Notes: generated from the letters alone by a model not told the origin. A DNA stretch of 35,400 bases from CAZOJJ01 sp964580105 (GCA_964580105.1 CAZOJJ010000028.1:1-35400); one strand, 5' to 3'; positions 20,388-29,334 are shown, numbered from the stretch's first letter. Numbers and translations: made by a program.

Positions 20388-21779
20388 GTGCCGATCCCGC
20401 CGTCTCCGCTGCCTCCGCTCCCCTGCTGCGTCGAGGGGCCGGCGGGCTTCGTGCCGAAGGCGCGGTACGCGGTCGAGACGCTCCTCGCCGGCCTCGGTCT
20501 CGCGCCGGGGTGGACCGACTGCGACGGGCTCGCCGGCGGCGGTCTCTACTACGGTTCTTCGCCCGAGGCGGCCCCGGCCGCCGCGCTGCGCTTCCGCCTC
20601 GATCCCGCCACAGCCGCGTACTTCGCCGGCCGGGCGCCGTTCGATCCGGCTCGCATGAGCACGCTCGACTGGGGCGGCACGGCCTGGCCGCTGCCCTTCG
20701 ACGGGGGCGATGGAAGATCCGTTATTGAAAAGGATGTCGTCGCCTCTACCTTCTTCTGGCTCGCCGGCTGGACCGAGTGGACGACGACGGCACGCGACGT
20801 GCACGGCCGCTTCCCGTTCGAGGGATCGCTCCACGACCGCCTCGGCCTCGCCGCCGTCCCGGCCGTGGACGCCTACCGCCGGTGGCTCGGCGATCGGCTC
20901 CGCGAGCGCGGCGTACCGGTCCCGGGCCGGACGTGGGAGGGCGCGCCCTGGGCCGTCGCCCTCACGGTGGACATCGACTTCGTGCGGACGCGCCGGCTTG
21001 GACGGATGGCGCGGGCACTTGCCCGAGGCCGGCGGGGGCGAGCGCTGGCCGCCTTCGCGCCCGGCGACGCCCGGTGGGGCGCGCTCCTCCGGCTCCGCGA
21101 CCTCGCAGCCGGGAGGGCAGGAGGGGGGACGTTCTTCGTCAAGGCCGGCGCCGCCGCCCCCGAGGACGTGCCGTTTCGCCTGGAGGCACCCCGCCTGCGC
21201 CGCGTTCTCGACGCGGTCCGGGCCGCGGGTGGCGAGGTCGGCCTTCACCCGAGCTACGCTGCCTACGACCACCCCGGCCGCCTCGGTGCCGAGCGCGACC
21301 GGCTGGCGGCCGTGCTCGGCGGGGCGCCGCGCGGCGTGCGGACGCACTACCTCCGCTGGATCGAGCCCACCACGCCGCGCCTCCTCGACCGCGCCGGGTT
21401 CGTGCTCGACAGCACCCTCGGCTTTTCGCACCGTGAAGGCTTCCGCCGCGCGACCGCCGTTCCGTTCCGGCTCTACGACCTCGATGCCAACCGTCCCCTG
21501 GACGTGTGGGAGGTGCCGCTGACCGTGATGGACACGACGCTCTTCACCCACCGGGGGCTGCGGCCGGACGAGGCGGATACCGCCGTTGCGGCGGTTTTTT
21601 CCGCTGCGAAGCGGGTGGGAGGGTGCGTGGTGTTGCTCTGGCACAACGACCCGGAAGGCGGGGCGTCGCCCGAGGGACTGGCGGTGCTGGAGCGGGCGCT
21701 GGCGGCGGCCGAGGCGGAAGGGGCCGCCGTGGGTGGCCTGGAGCGGCTTCTGGTCGGCTGGTGTGTCTCCGCGACGTGA
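20388..21779 (+). CDS. Polysaccharide deacetylase-like (NodB fold) protein
   Basis: The protein is 463 residues. The first 185 form an N-terminal region with FFWLAGWTEW (conserved aromatics) and the segment DRLGLAAVPAVDAYRRWLGDRL. The catalytic region has NodB-like order. ALTVDIDFVRT carries D195 and D197, GGTFFVKAG is the second strand, GLHPSYAAYDHP supplies H287 and H295, and FVLDSTLGFSHREGFRRAT and WEVPLTVMDTT follow. Such proteins remove acetyl groups from surface or cell-wall sugars; the first motif is TVDID in place of TFDDG, as in a subgroup of Bacteroidota proteins. No signal peptide is visible. The GTG at 20388 is chosen because upstream codons enter the divergent gene. It is probably a surface-glycan enzyme (inference). 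Confidence 0.78.
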   Translation: MPIPPSPLPPLPCCVEGPAGFVPKARYAVETLLAGLGLAPGWTDCDGLAGGGLYYGSSPEAAPAAALRFRLDPATAAYFAGRAPFDPARMSTLDWGGTAWPLPFDGGDGRSVIEKDVVASTFFWLAGWTEWTTTARDVHGRFPFEGSLHDRLGLAAVPAVDAYRRWLGDRLRERGVPVPGRTWEGAPWAVALTVDIDFVRTRRLGRMARALARGRRGRALAAFAPGDARWGALLRLRDLAAGRAGGGTFFVKAGAAAPEDVPFRLEAPRLRRVLDAVRAAGGEVGLHPSYAAYDHPGRLGAERDRLAAVLGGAPRGVRTHYLRWIEPTTPRLLDRAGFVLDSTLGFSHREGFRRATAVPFRLYDLDANRPLDVWEVPLTVMDTTLFTHRGLRPDEADTAVAAVFSAAKRVGGCVVLLWHNDPEGGASPEGLAVLERALAAAEAEGAAVGGLERLLVGWCVSAT

Positions 21780-21831
21780 CGGGGAACGGAACCGGCAAGG
21801 GCACATACTAGGGCACACGTCGGGGTGTGGG

Positions 21832-21854
21832 TACGTTCGGTCGTGGTCCGAACG
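21832..21854 (+). promoter_or_regulatory. TACGTTCG box and leader hairpin before the histidine kinase gene
   Basis: A TAnnTT-type box at 21832-21839 overlaps a 7-bp hairpin (CGTTCGG at 21834-21840 with CCGAACG at 21848-21854). The kinase ATG is at 21887. Confidence 0.35.
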
Positions 21855-21886
21855 GCCCGCTGCTCCTCTCTCCGCCTCGCCCCTCT

Positions 21887-24800
21887 ATGACCCTTCCCCC
21901 AGTGATCGACAGTGCCCACTTCGCGGCACTCGTCGCGCGGTTGCCCGTTGGCCTCGCCATCCTCCGCCTCGACGACCCGGACGACCCCGCCTCGCTCCAT
22001 CTCATCTACGGCAACGCTCGCGCGGAGGCGATCACCGGTCGGTCCCTCGACGAGGAGGTCGGGAAGACCCTCGGGGAGATTTACCCGCACCTCGCCGACT
22101 CCGAGCAGCTCCGGGCCTTCGCCGAGGTGGCCCTGACGGGTGAGGAGCGGGAACTCGGCGAGCTGGAGTACCGCGACGCCGATGGGCAGGTCCGGCACCG
22201 CGCCTTCGTCGCGCGGGCCTTTCCGCTGCCGGATCGGTGCGTCGGCGTCGAGTTCGAAGACGTGACGGACCAGAGGGAGCTGCGCCTGCTCCGCACCATG
22301 CGCGAGGCGCTCGAAACCTCCGAGGAACGCCTCCGCCTCGCCACCGACTCCGCCGCCATCGGCACGTGGGATTTCGACCCCATCGGTGGGCGCCTCGCCT
22401 GGGACGAGCGCTGCAAGGCCATCTTCGGGCTCGCCCCCGACGCCTTCGTGGACTACGGCGTCCATCTCGGTCTGATCCACCCCGACGACCGGGCGCGCGT
22501 CGATGCGGCCGTGCAGCGGGCGCTGGAACCGGCCGGCTCCGGCCGTCTCGACGTCGAGTACCGCGTCGCGCTGCGGGACGGCGGCGAGCGGTGGGTTCGC
22601 TCCACCGGCCAGGGATACTTCGAGGAGGAGGGAGGCGAGCGCCGGGCCGTCCGCCTCATCGGGACGGCCCGCGACGTCACCGAGGCGAAAGCGGCCGGGG
22701 TGGAGCTCGAACGGACGCAGCGGGAGCTGAGCGAGGCCAACCGGCTCCTGGAGGCGCGCGTCGGGGAGCGGACGGCCCGCCTCGAGGCCTTCGCCGACGA
22801 CCTCAAGCTGCTCCACCGCATCACGACGGCCGAGCACGCCGACAGCGCCACCCTGATCCGCTCGTACCTGGAGGCCGGGTGTGCCATGTTCGGCCTGCCC
22901 GTCGGCGTGTTCGGGAAGCAGGTGGAGGAGGCCGGGGAGCGCCGGTACGTTCCGGAAGCCGTGGTGGGCCCGGAGCCCGGGCTGCACCCCGGCGAGCCCG
23001 TCCCGGTGGACTCGCTGTTTACCGACGCCGTGATCGAGCGGGAGGACACCGTCGTCATCGAGGATGCGGCGGCCGACGACGCCTGGCGCACCCACCCGGC
23101 CCACGCCGAGCGCGGCTACCGCGTCTTCCTCGGCACCCCCGTCTGGCTCGAAGACCGAATCTACGGAACGGTCCACTTCCTCGGCCGGGCGCTCCCGCAC
23201 GGCGGCCTGGCCCCGCGCGACCGCGAGCTGATCGAGATGATCGCCGAGATGATCGGGGGCGCACTCCGCCTGGAGCAGGCCCAGCGCGCTCGCGCCGCCG
23301 ACGACCGGCTCTACCGCGCCATCGTGGACACCATCAGCGACGCCATCCTCCTCGTGGACGCCGAGAGCCGCATCCTGCTGAGCAACCCGGCCGCCGCCGA
23401 GATGCTCGGCATCGACCCCGCCACGCCCCTCCAGCGGCTCACCGGCGAGCACCGCTGGCCGGTGTTCGACGACCGGGGCCGGCCCATCGCCGAGGAGGAC
23501 CTCCCCGAGCGCCGCGCGCTCCGCACCGGCGAGGCCGTCAACGGCGCCATCAAAGGCGTCCGCCGCCCCGACGGCTCCACGACGTGGCTCTCCGTCAACG
23601 TCCGCCCCCTCGACTTCGACGAGGACGGCGTGCCCGAGTTCGTTGTCGCCTCGTTCAGCGACATCACCTCGCAGCGCAACATGCTCGCGGCGCTCGAAGA
23701 GAAGACGCGCCAGCTCGAAGACGCCCAGGCCCTCGCCCACCTCGGCTACTGGCACTTCGACATCGCTGCCGGTGTCGTCCACTGGTCCGACGAACTCTAC
23801 GCCATCTTCGGCGTGGAGCGGACGAGCGGGCCGGTCACCTACGAGCGGTACGCCTCGCTCCTGCACCCGGAGGACCGCCCCGCGGTCGAGGCCACCGTGA
23901 GCGCGGCGATCCAGAGCGGCGAGCCCTACGAGGTGAGCCACCGGATCGTTCGGCCCGACGGCGCCATCCGCTGGATCCACAGCTACGGCGAGGCCATCCT
24001 CGGCGGCGACGGCCGGCCCGTCCGCCTTCAGGGCACCGCGCAGGACGTCACCGAGCGCGTCGAGGCGCAGCAGCGGCTGGAGCGCTACGCGGCCGAGCTG
24101 GAGGCGGCGCAGAACGAGCTCCGCGCCAACGCGGCCTTCCTCCAGAGCACGCTCGACGCCCTCAGCGCCCACGTCGCCATCCTCGATGAGGAGGGCACCG
24201 TCGTCGCCGTCAACGAGGCGTGGCGGCGGTTCGCCGAGGAGAACGGGTACGAGGGCGAGGACGGCGGCCTCGGCGCCAACTACCTCGCCGTCAGCACGAC
24301 GCCCGACAGCCGGGACGTCGCCGACGGCATCCGGCGCCTGCTGGCCGGCGAGGCGACCGAGTTCACGGCGGAGTACCCCTGCCACGGACCGTACGAGCAG
24401 CGGTGGTTCCTTCTCCGCGTCACCCGCTTCGAGAGCCCCGAGGGCGCCCGTCTCGTGACGGCCCACGAGAACGTGACCGAGATGAAGCGGGCGCAGGAGG
24501 TGCTCCGCCAGAACGCCGCCGACCTCGCCGAGCGGAACGAGGAGCTCCAGCAGTTCGCCTACGTGGCCAGCCACGACCTCCAGGAGCCGCTCCGCATGGT
24601 CACCAGCTTCCTCCAGCTCCTCGAGCGCCGCTACACCGACGAACTCGACGACACCGCCCGCCAGTACATCGAGTTCGCCGTGGACGGGGCGCGCCGGATG
24701 CAGGCGCTCATCAAAGACCTCCTCGCCTACTCCCGCGTCGGCACCCACGGCAAGGGGTTCGCGCCGGTGGACATGGACGGCGTGCTCGAGACGGCGCTCC

Positions 24801-25243
24801 GCGACCTCGGCCCGGCGCTGGAGGACGTCGGCGGGCGCGTCGAGGCGGGCGACCTCCCCACCGTCCGCGGCGACGCCACGCAGCTCCACCAGCTCTTCCT
24901 CAACCTCATCGGCAACGCCGTCAAGTTCCGCCGGCCGGACGTCCCGCCCGTCCTCCGCATCGAGGCGGCACCGACGGAGGTGGCCGGCCGGCCGGGGTGG
25001 CGCGTCACCGTGGCCGACAACGGCATCGGCATCGAACCGCAGTACGCCGACCGCGTCTTCCAGGTGTTCCAGCGCCTCCACACCCGCGAGGAGTACGAGG
25101 GGACCGGCATCGGGCTGGCCATCTGCAAGAAGATCGTCGAGCGCCACGGGGGCGAGATCGGGTTCGATCCAACCCCCGGAGGCGGGACTACGTTTTACTT
25201 TACCCTCCCCGGTGCTCCTTCCTCACCCGCACCACTCACATGA
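21887..25243 (+). CDS. Multi-PAS/GAF sensor histidine kinase (phytochrome-kinase-like transmitter)
   Basis: This is an 1118-residue soluble sensor kinase with no membrane segment, so it reads a cytosolic or diffusible signal. Estimated domain order: PAS1 10-128, PAS2 147-265, coiled coil 271-302, GAF 305-468, PAS3 471-592, PAS4 612-722, PAS5 749-862, HisKA 884-950, HATPase 961-1112. The phospho-acceptor is H896 in FAYVASHDLQEPLRMV, the H-box style of bacteriophytochrome-type kinases. The ATP-binding N box NLIGNAVKF (about 1005), G1 DNGIGIEP and G2 GTGIGLAIC are intact, so the kinase should be active. PAS repeats 2 and 4 (EERLRLATDSAAIGTW, AQALAHLGYWHFDI) are of the PAS_3 type. Its stop overlaps the ATG of the response regulator. 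Confidence 0.95.
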   Translation: MTLPPVIDSAHFAALVARLPVGLAILRLDDPDDPASLHLIYGNARAEAITGRSLDEEVGKTLGEIYPHLADSEQLRAFAEVALTGEERELGELEYRDADGQVRHRAFVARAFPLPDRCVGVEFEDVTDQRELRLLRTMREALETSEERLRLATDSAAIGTWDFDPIGGRLAWDERCKAIFGLAPDAFVDYGVHLGLIHPDDRARVDAAVQRALEPAGSGRLDVEYRVALRDGGERWVRSTGQGYFEEEGGERRAVRLIGTARDVTEAKAAGVELERTQRELSEANRLLEARVGERTARLEAFADDLKLLHRITTAEHADSATLIRSYLEAGCAMFGLPVGVFGKQVEEAGERRYVPEAVVGPEPGLHPGEPVPVDSLFTDAVIEREDTVVIEDAAADDAWRTHPAHAERGYRVFLGTPVWLEDRIYGTVHFLGRALPHGGLAPRDRELIEMIAEMIGGALRLEQAQRARAADDRLYRAIVDTISDAILLVDAESRILLSNPAAAEMLGIDPATPLQRLTGEHRWPVFDDRGRPIAEEDLPERRALRTGEAVNGAIKGVRRPDGSTTWLSVNVRPLDFDEDGVPEFVVASFSDITSQRNMLAALEEKTRQLEDAQALAHLGYWHFDIAAGVVHWSDELYAIFGVERTSGPVTYERYASLLHPEDRPAVEATVSAAIQSGEPYEVSHRIVRPDGAIRWIHSYGEAILGGDGRPVRLQGTAQDVTERVEAQQRLERYAAELEAAQNELRANAAFLQSTLDALSAHVAILDEEGTVVAVNEAWRRFAEENGYEGEDGGLGANYLAVSTTPDSRDVADGIRRLLAGEATEFTAEYPCHGPYEQRWFLLRVTRFESPEGARLVTAHENVTEMKRAQEVLRQNAADLAERNEELQQFAYVASHDLQEPLRMVTSFLQLLERRYTDELDDTARQYIEFAVDGARRMQALIKDLLAYSRVGTHGKGFAPVDMDGVLETALRDLGPALEDVGGRVEAGDLPTVRGDATQLHQLFLNLIGNAVKFRRPDVPPVLRIEAAPTEVAGRPGWRVTVADNGIGIEPQYADRVFQVFQRLHTREEYEGTGIGLAICKKIVERHGGEIGFDPTPGGGTTFYFTLPGAPSSPAPLT

Positions 25244-25698
25244 TCTCGATCAAGATGCAGGGCCGCCCCGTCGAAATCCTCCTCGTGGAAGACAGCCCCG
25301 GGGACGTGCAACTCACCGTGGAAGCCCTCCGCGACGCGAAGGTCCACAACAACCTCCACATCGCCCGCGACGGTGAGGAGGCCCTCGCCTTCCTCCGCCG
25401 CGAGGGCGAGCACGCCGACGCCCCGCGCCCGGACCTCATCCTGCTCGACCTCAACCTCCCCCGCAAGAGCGGGCAGGAGGTGCTCACCGAGATCAAGTCC
25501 GACGACGCCCTCAAGCGGATCCCCGTCGTCATCCTCTCGACGAGCTCGAACGAGGACGACGTGCTCTCCGCCTACGACCTCAACGCCAACTGCTACGTCA
25601 CCAAGCCCGTCGACCTCGACCAGTTCCTCAACGTGGTCCGGGCCATCGACGAGTTCTGGCTCACGCTCGTCCGCCTCCCGCAGGAGGCGGCCGAGTAG
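25240..25698 (+). CDS. Single-domain response regulator (Rcp1-like)
   Basis: The protein is 152 residues and is a receiver domain alone with no DNA-binding output. Acidic E17-D18 lie in ILLVEDSPGD, the phosphorylated aspartate is D70 in LILLDLNLPRKSG, the switch Thr/Ser is S100-T101 in VVILSTSS, and the conserved lysine is K122 in YVTKPVD. The sequence pattern (EDSPGDVQLTVEAL, LDLNLPRKSGQEVL) is that of Rcp1-type regulators, which pair with phytochrome-like kinases. It starts inside the stop of the kinase gene (ATGA overlap), so it is almost certainly the kinase's partner. It probably passes the phosphoryl group on or controls the kinase. Confidence 0.94.
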   Translation: MISIKMQGRPVEILLVEDSPGDVQLTVEALRDAKVHNNLHIARDGEEALAFLRREGEHADAPRPDLILLDLNLPRKSGQEVLTEIKSDDALKRIPVVILSTSSNEDDVLSAYDLNANCYVTKPVDLDQFLNVVRAIDEFWLTLVRLPQEAAE

Positions 25699-25714
25699 CC
25701 CCACCCCGCGCGCC

Positions 25715-26788
25715 GTGCCCATCCGCCTGCTCCTCATCGAGGACAACCCCGGCGACGCCGTCATCTTCCGCGAGAAGATCGGAGCGAGCGACCTCGACGC
25801 CGCGCTCGTCCACGTTCCCCGCCTCGCCGACGGCCTCGAGGCGCTCAAAGGGAGCGCCTTCGACCTCCTCCTCGTCGACCTCTCCCTTCCCGACTCCCAC
25901 GGCCTCTCGTCCGTCGAGCAGGTGCGGAAGGCGGCCCCGCACCTCCCGCTCATCGTGCTGACGGGCCTCGACGACGCGGCTGTGGCCGCCGAGGCCAAGA
26001 AGCGCGGCGCCGTGGACTACCTCGTCAAGTGGTACGTAGACAGCGTCTCGCTGGCCCGCTACATCCGCTACGCCATCGAGCAGTACCGGCTCTACGGCGA
26101 CGAGATGCAGGCGGTCGTACCCACGCCGACCGAGCCCGCGCCGCGCCCCGAGGCAGCGCCCGATGGGCCACCGGAAGCGCCGGCCGCGTCCGGAGCGGAG
26201 GCCGAAACCGCTCCGTCGTCACGAGTCGACGCGGACACCCTCCTGCACGCCACCGAGGCTGCCCTCCGCTACGTCGAGGAGTCGGTGGATCGGGGGCGCC
26301 ACCTCGAAGGCACGCTCCGCGCTGCCGTCGAGCTGTTCCGGCAGGCCGAGGACGGCGCCGCCTCCGCCACCGAGACGCACGACGTCCTCCCGCTCCTCCG
26401 CCACGCCGTCGAGCGCCGGCGCGACCGGGCGCAGCGCAACGGCGTCCCGCTCCGCGTCACCTCGGGCCGCAAGAAGGTGCTGGCGCAGGCGGACCGCCTC
26501 GTACTCGGCCGCTACCTCGACCGCCTCGTGGACCTCGCCCTGGCTACGACGCACGGCGAGGGCCTCCAACTCGCCGTCGAGACCGAACGGGACCGTGCCC
26601 TCCTCGTCGCCACCTGGCCCGTCCGGCGCGGGGTGGACCTGACCGACCCCGACGCCGACCCGCTCCTCGGCCTCGACCTCATCCTCTGCCGCCGGCTGGC
26701 GACGCGGGCCGGGGGCTCGTTCACCTTCGCCGCCGCCAACGCGCAGTGCGAGGCCACGCTCGCCCTCCGCGCCCGGGACGATGCCTGA
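25715..26788 (+). CDS. Response regulator fused to a degenerate histidine-kinase ATPase-like domain
   Basis: The protein is 357 residues. The receiver (1-125) is complete: E9-D10 in IEDNPGD, D55 in LLLVDLSLPDSHG, T83 and K105 in YLVKW. A proline/alanine linker follows (about 130-165). The C-terminal part (about 170-355) follows the outline of an HATPase domain: LLRHAVERRRDRAQRNGVPLRV, then KKVLAQADRLVLGRYLDRLVDLALATTH, then GLDLILCRRLATRAGGSFTF. It has no H-box histidine, the N-box asparagine is absent and the G boxes are eroded, so it is probably a non-catalytic adaptor. I chose the GTG at 25715, directly before PIRLLLIED. It lies 16 bases after the Rcp1-like gene. Confidence 0.85.
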   Translation: MPIRLLLIEDNPGDAVIFREKIGASDLDAALVHVPRLADGLEALKGSAFDLLLVDLSLPDSHGLSSVEQVRKAAPHLPLIVLTGLDDAAVAAEAKKRGAVDYLVKWYVDSVSLARYIRYAIEQYRLYGDEMQAVVPTPTEPAPRPEAAPDGPPEAPAASGAEAETAPSSRVDADTLLHATEAALRYVEESVDRGRHLEGTLRAAVELFRQAEDGAASATETHDVLPLLRHAVERRRDRAQRNGVPLRVTSGRKKVLAQADRLVLGRYLDRLVDLALATTHGEGLQLAVETERDRALLVATWPVRRGVDLTDPDADPLLGLDLILCRRLATRAGGSFTFAAANAQCEATLALRARDDA

Positions 26789-27509
26789 CTGCCCCGCGCG
26801 GACCGGCCGGTCCGCGCTCCTCGTCTTCGCCAAGTCGCCCGAGGCGGGCCGGGTCAAGACCCGCCTCACGCCGCCCCTCACGCCCGAGGAGGCCGCCGCA
26901 CTCGCCGACGCCTTCCTCCTCGATGCCCTCGACGCGTACGTCGCGCCCGGCGCGTTCGACGAAGAGGTGGCCGTCCGCCTCTACCTCGACGGCCACGCGG
27001 GCGCCCTCGATCTTCCGGTCGGCCTCAGCGTCCATGCCCAGCGGGGCGACGGCCTCGGCGCGCGGATGCGCCGGGCCTTCGTCGAAACCTTCGCGGCGGG
27101 CTACGAGCGGATCGCGGTCGTCGGCACGGACCATCCGACGTTGCCGGTGCCGTTCGTCGGCCTCGCCTTCGAGGCGCTGGCCGAGCCGCTGACGGCCGTC
27201 CTCGGCCCGAGCGACGACGGCGGCTACTACCTCCTCGGCCTGAACGAGCTCTACCCCTCGCTCTTCGACATGGCGTACGGCCACGGCGGCGTCTTCGACG
27301 AGACGCTCCGCCGGGCGAGCGCGCGGGCGAGGCACGTCACCGTCCTCCCTCCGTGGTACGACGTGGACGACGCCGCGTCGCTGCGCCGGCTCGTCGCCGA
27401 CTGGCAGCGCGGCGCCGCGCTACCTGCCCGGACGGCGGCTTCACTGGAAGCCCTCTTGGACGCACACGGGCAGCGGCTTAGCTTCTCCGGCCCCCCTTCC
27501 TCTCCGTAA
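26781..27509 (+). CDS. DUF2064/TIGR04282-type glycosyltransferase
   Basis: The protein is 242 residues, of the family of GT-A-like nucleotidyl/glycosyltransferases named after arsenosugar biosynthesis proteins (DUF2064). The landmarks are FAKSPEAGRVKTRLTPPLT (16-34), IAVVGTDHPTLP (111-122), LGPSDDGGYYLLG (141-153) and WYDVDD near 205. The true substrate in most bacteria is unknown; the arsenosugar label comes from a subset found beside ArsS-type radical SAM genes, and none is visible here. The ATG overlaps the end of the preceding response regulator by 8 bases, which suggests read-through from the signalling operon. Confidence 0.88.
   Translation: MPDCPARTGRSALLVFAKSPEAGRVKTRLTPPLTPEEAAALADAFLLDALDAYVAPGAFDEEVAVRLYLDGHAGALDLPVGLSVHAQRGDGLGARMRRAFVETFAAGYERIAVVGTDHPTLPVPFVGLAFEALAEPLTAVLGPSDDGGYYLLGLNELYPSLFDMAYGHGGVFDETLRRASARARHVTVLPPWYDVDDAASLRRLVADWQRGAALPARTAASLEALLDAHGQRLSFSGPPSSP
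27479..27486 (+). promoter_or_regulatory. Possible promoter box TAGCTTCT for fbp
   Basis: A TAnnTT-type box lies 36 bases before the fbp ATG, inside the end of the preceding gene, followed by a pyrimidine-rich leader. It closely resembles the box before hpt. Confidence 0.4.
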
Positions 27510-27522
27510 TCCCCTGCACCTC

Positions 27523-28632
27523 ATGGCTTCCGCGCCCGCAACCACCGGGGCCACCCAGGCCGGCGGTACCCTCGCCACCGGCGGGGGCTCGTTCAAGACG
27601 CTCGAGCAGTTCATCATCGAGCGGCAGGAGGAGGTGCCCGGCTCGACGGGCCAGTTCTCCCGCGTCATCCGCGACCTCTCCGTTGCCGCCAAGATCGTCA
27701 CGCGCGACGTGCGGAAGGCCGGGCTGGTGGACGTGCTCGGGGAGTCCGGCGAGGTGAACGTGCAGGGCGAGATCCAGCAGAAGCTCGACGTGCTCGCGCA
27801 CGAGGAGTTCGTCCGCGCGCTCCGGCGCGGCGGCGAGGTCTGCCTGATCGGCTCGGAGGAGCACGCCGAGGGCATCCCGCTCCAGTTCGAGGACTGCCAG
27901 GGCAAGTACATCGTCCTCCTCGACCCGCTCGACGGCTCCTCCAACGTGGACGTCAACGTCTCCATCGGCACCATCTTCTCGATCTACAAGGTGCCCGACG
28001 ACCACGTGGGGCCGGTGACGGTCGCGCACGCGCTCCAGCCGGGGCGGGAGCAGGTGGCCGCCGGCTACGTGCTCTACGGCTCCTCGACGATGCTGGTTTA
28101 CACGACCGGCATGGGCGTCAACGGCTTCACGCTCGACCCCTCCATCGGCGAGTTCCTCCTCTCGCACCCCAACATCAAGACGCCCGCCGAGGGCGCGATG
28201 TACTCCATCAACGAGGGGAACTACAACTCGTGGGAGGACGGCCTCAAGCGCTACATCAAGTGGATGCAGGAGGAGGACGCCTCCGGCACGCCGAAGCGGC
28301 CCTACACCACGCGCTACATCGGCTCGTTCGTGGCCGACTTCCACCGCAACCTCCTCAAGGGGGGCATCTACATCTACCCGGCCAACGCGCGGAACCCGCA
28401 GGGCAAGCTGCGCCTGATGTACGAGGCGAACCCGATGGCGATGATCGTGGAGCAGGCCGGCGGCCTCGCCTCGACGGGCTACGGGCCCATTCTCGACGTG
28501 CCGCCGGAGAAGCTGCACCAGCGGGTGCCGCTGTTCATCGGGAGCGCGAACATGGTCCGTCGCGCCGAGGCGTTCCTCCGCGGCGACGGGCCCGGCGATC
28601 TCCCCGAGGCGGGCGGAGACGGCGTGGCGTAG
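27523..28632 (+). CDS. fbp: Class 1 fructose-1,6-bisphosphatase
   Basis: This gluconeogenic enzyme hydrolyses fructose-1,6-bisphosphate to fructose-6-phosphate. The 369-residue protein has the class 1 FBPase core: the metal-binding acidic pair in GSEEHAEG (E112, E113), the signature LLDPLDGSSNVDVN (132-145), and the substrate region KLRLMYEANPMAMIVEQAGG near the C terminus. The first 22 residues are an alanine/threonine/glycine-rich extension not needed for the fold. It lies 13 bases after the DUF2064 gene, with a possible promoter inside that gene. The opposite glycolytic step, pfkA, lies at 9.5 kb. Confidence 0.96.
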   Translation: MASAPATTGATQAGGTLATGGGSFKTLEQFIIERQEEVPGSTGQFSRVIRDLSVAAKIVTRDVRKAGLVDVLGESGEVNVQGEIQQKLDVLAHEEFVRALRRGGEVCLIGSEEHAEGIPLQFEDCQGKYIVLLDPLDGSSNVDVNVSIGTIFSIYKVPDDHVGPVTVAHALQPGREQVAAGYVLYGSSTMLVYTTGMGVNGFTLDPSIGEFLLSHPNIKTPAEGAMYSINEGNYNSWEDGLKRYIKWMQEEDASGTPKRPYTTRYIGSFVADFHRNLLKGGIYIYPANARNPQGKLRLMYEANPMAMIVEQAGGLASTGYGPILDVPPEKLHQRVPLFIGSANMVRRAEAFLRGDGPGDLPEAGGDGVA

Positions 28633-28663
28633 GGGTACTGGTCTTGGATCGGCTTGTCTATCG

Positions 28664-29275
28664 ATGAATCCAGCCGAAGGATATTCAGCGGTCAGCGTTG
28701 AGCCAAAGTCGGGAAGGGAGTCATTCCGGCAGGACGGGCAGCCACTTCCGGTCACGCTCCTCGACTTCTGGCGTTGGTCCGCTTCTGACCTCGTCAGCAA
28801 CGCGACGCGCGGCATCCTCGCCGAGTTCATCGTGGCCCAAGCACTCGGGCTGGCGAACGGAGTTCGTGCGGAGTGGGATGCCTACGATCTTGTTACGTCG
28901 TCTGGGCTGAAGGTAGAGGTGAAGTCGTCGGCCTACCTCCAATCATGGTTCCATAAGAAGCTCTCTACCGTGAGTTTTGGCATCCAGCCGACCTTAGCGT
29001 GGAGCGCGGACACGAACGAACTGACAACGGAAAGGAAGCGACAGGCCGACGTGTACGTGTTCTGCTTGTTGGCTCACAAAGACAAGACGACTGTGGACCC
29101 GCTCGACCTCCGTCAGTGGACGTTCTACGTGCTTCCGTCGGCGGTACTTGACGACCGATGCGCAAACCAGAAGAAGCTCAGCTTATCCAGTCTCCTCCGG
29201 CTGGGACCCGTAGAGACGGACTTCGACGGTCTCGCCACGGCTGTGCAGTGCTTTGAGCCCCAAGAAACTGTGTAG
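28664..29275 (+). CDS. PD-(D/E)XK nuclease-fold protein of unknown role
   Basis: The protein is 203 residues. RGILAEFIVAQALGL (50-64), then EWDAYDLVTSSGLKVEVKSSAYLQSW (70-95), give the E...D...ExK arrangement of restriction-endonuclease-fold enzymes: a helix Glu, the Asp of the strand, and EVK. The rest (LLDFWRWSASDLVSN near the start, DVYVFCLLAHKDKTT, DLRQWTFYVLPSAVLDD) matches a widespread uncharacterised bacterial family that I know only as hypothetical nuclease-like proteins. The DNA is about 50-58% GC in the parts I counted, against roughly 70% in neighbouring genes, pointing to horizontal transfer. It stands alone: no methylase or helicase partner is adjacent. REP-like hairpins follow the stop. 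Confidence 0.8.
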   Translation: MNPAEGYSAVSVEPKSGRESFRQDGQPLPVTLLDFWRWSASDLVSNATRGILAEFIVAQALGLANGVRAEWDAYDLVTSSGLKVEVKSSAYLQSWFHKKLSTVSFGIQPTLAWSADTNELTTERKRQADVYVFCLLAHKDKTTVDPLDLRQWTFYVLPSAVLDDRCANQKKLSLSSLLRLGPVETDFDGLATAVQCFEPQETV

Positions 29276-29314
29276 GAACGGTCGGATCTCGCCAAAAGCC
29301 TTCGGCTCCTGCCC

Positions 29315-29334
29315 TCCCGGCCCCCGAGCCGGGA
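29315..29334. repeat. Hairpin downstream of the nuclease-fold gene
   Basis: A 7-bp perfect stem (TCCCGGC at 29315-29321 with GCCGGGA at 29328-29334) closes a CCCCGA loop. It lies about 40 bases after the stop and may act as a bidirectional terminator between convergent genes. Confidence 0.55.

Noticed and set aside
21473..25147. 1224-codon open frame antisense to the histidine kinase
   Set aside because: GC-rich third positions keep the opposite frame open. The composition is repetitive and no motif is seen, whereas the plus strand holds clear PAS and kinase motifs.
26781..27509. Arsenosugar biosynthesis cluster
   Set aside because: The gene belongs to the family often labelled this way, but no ArsS, ArsM or other arsenic gene is nearby.
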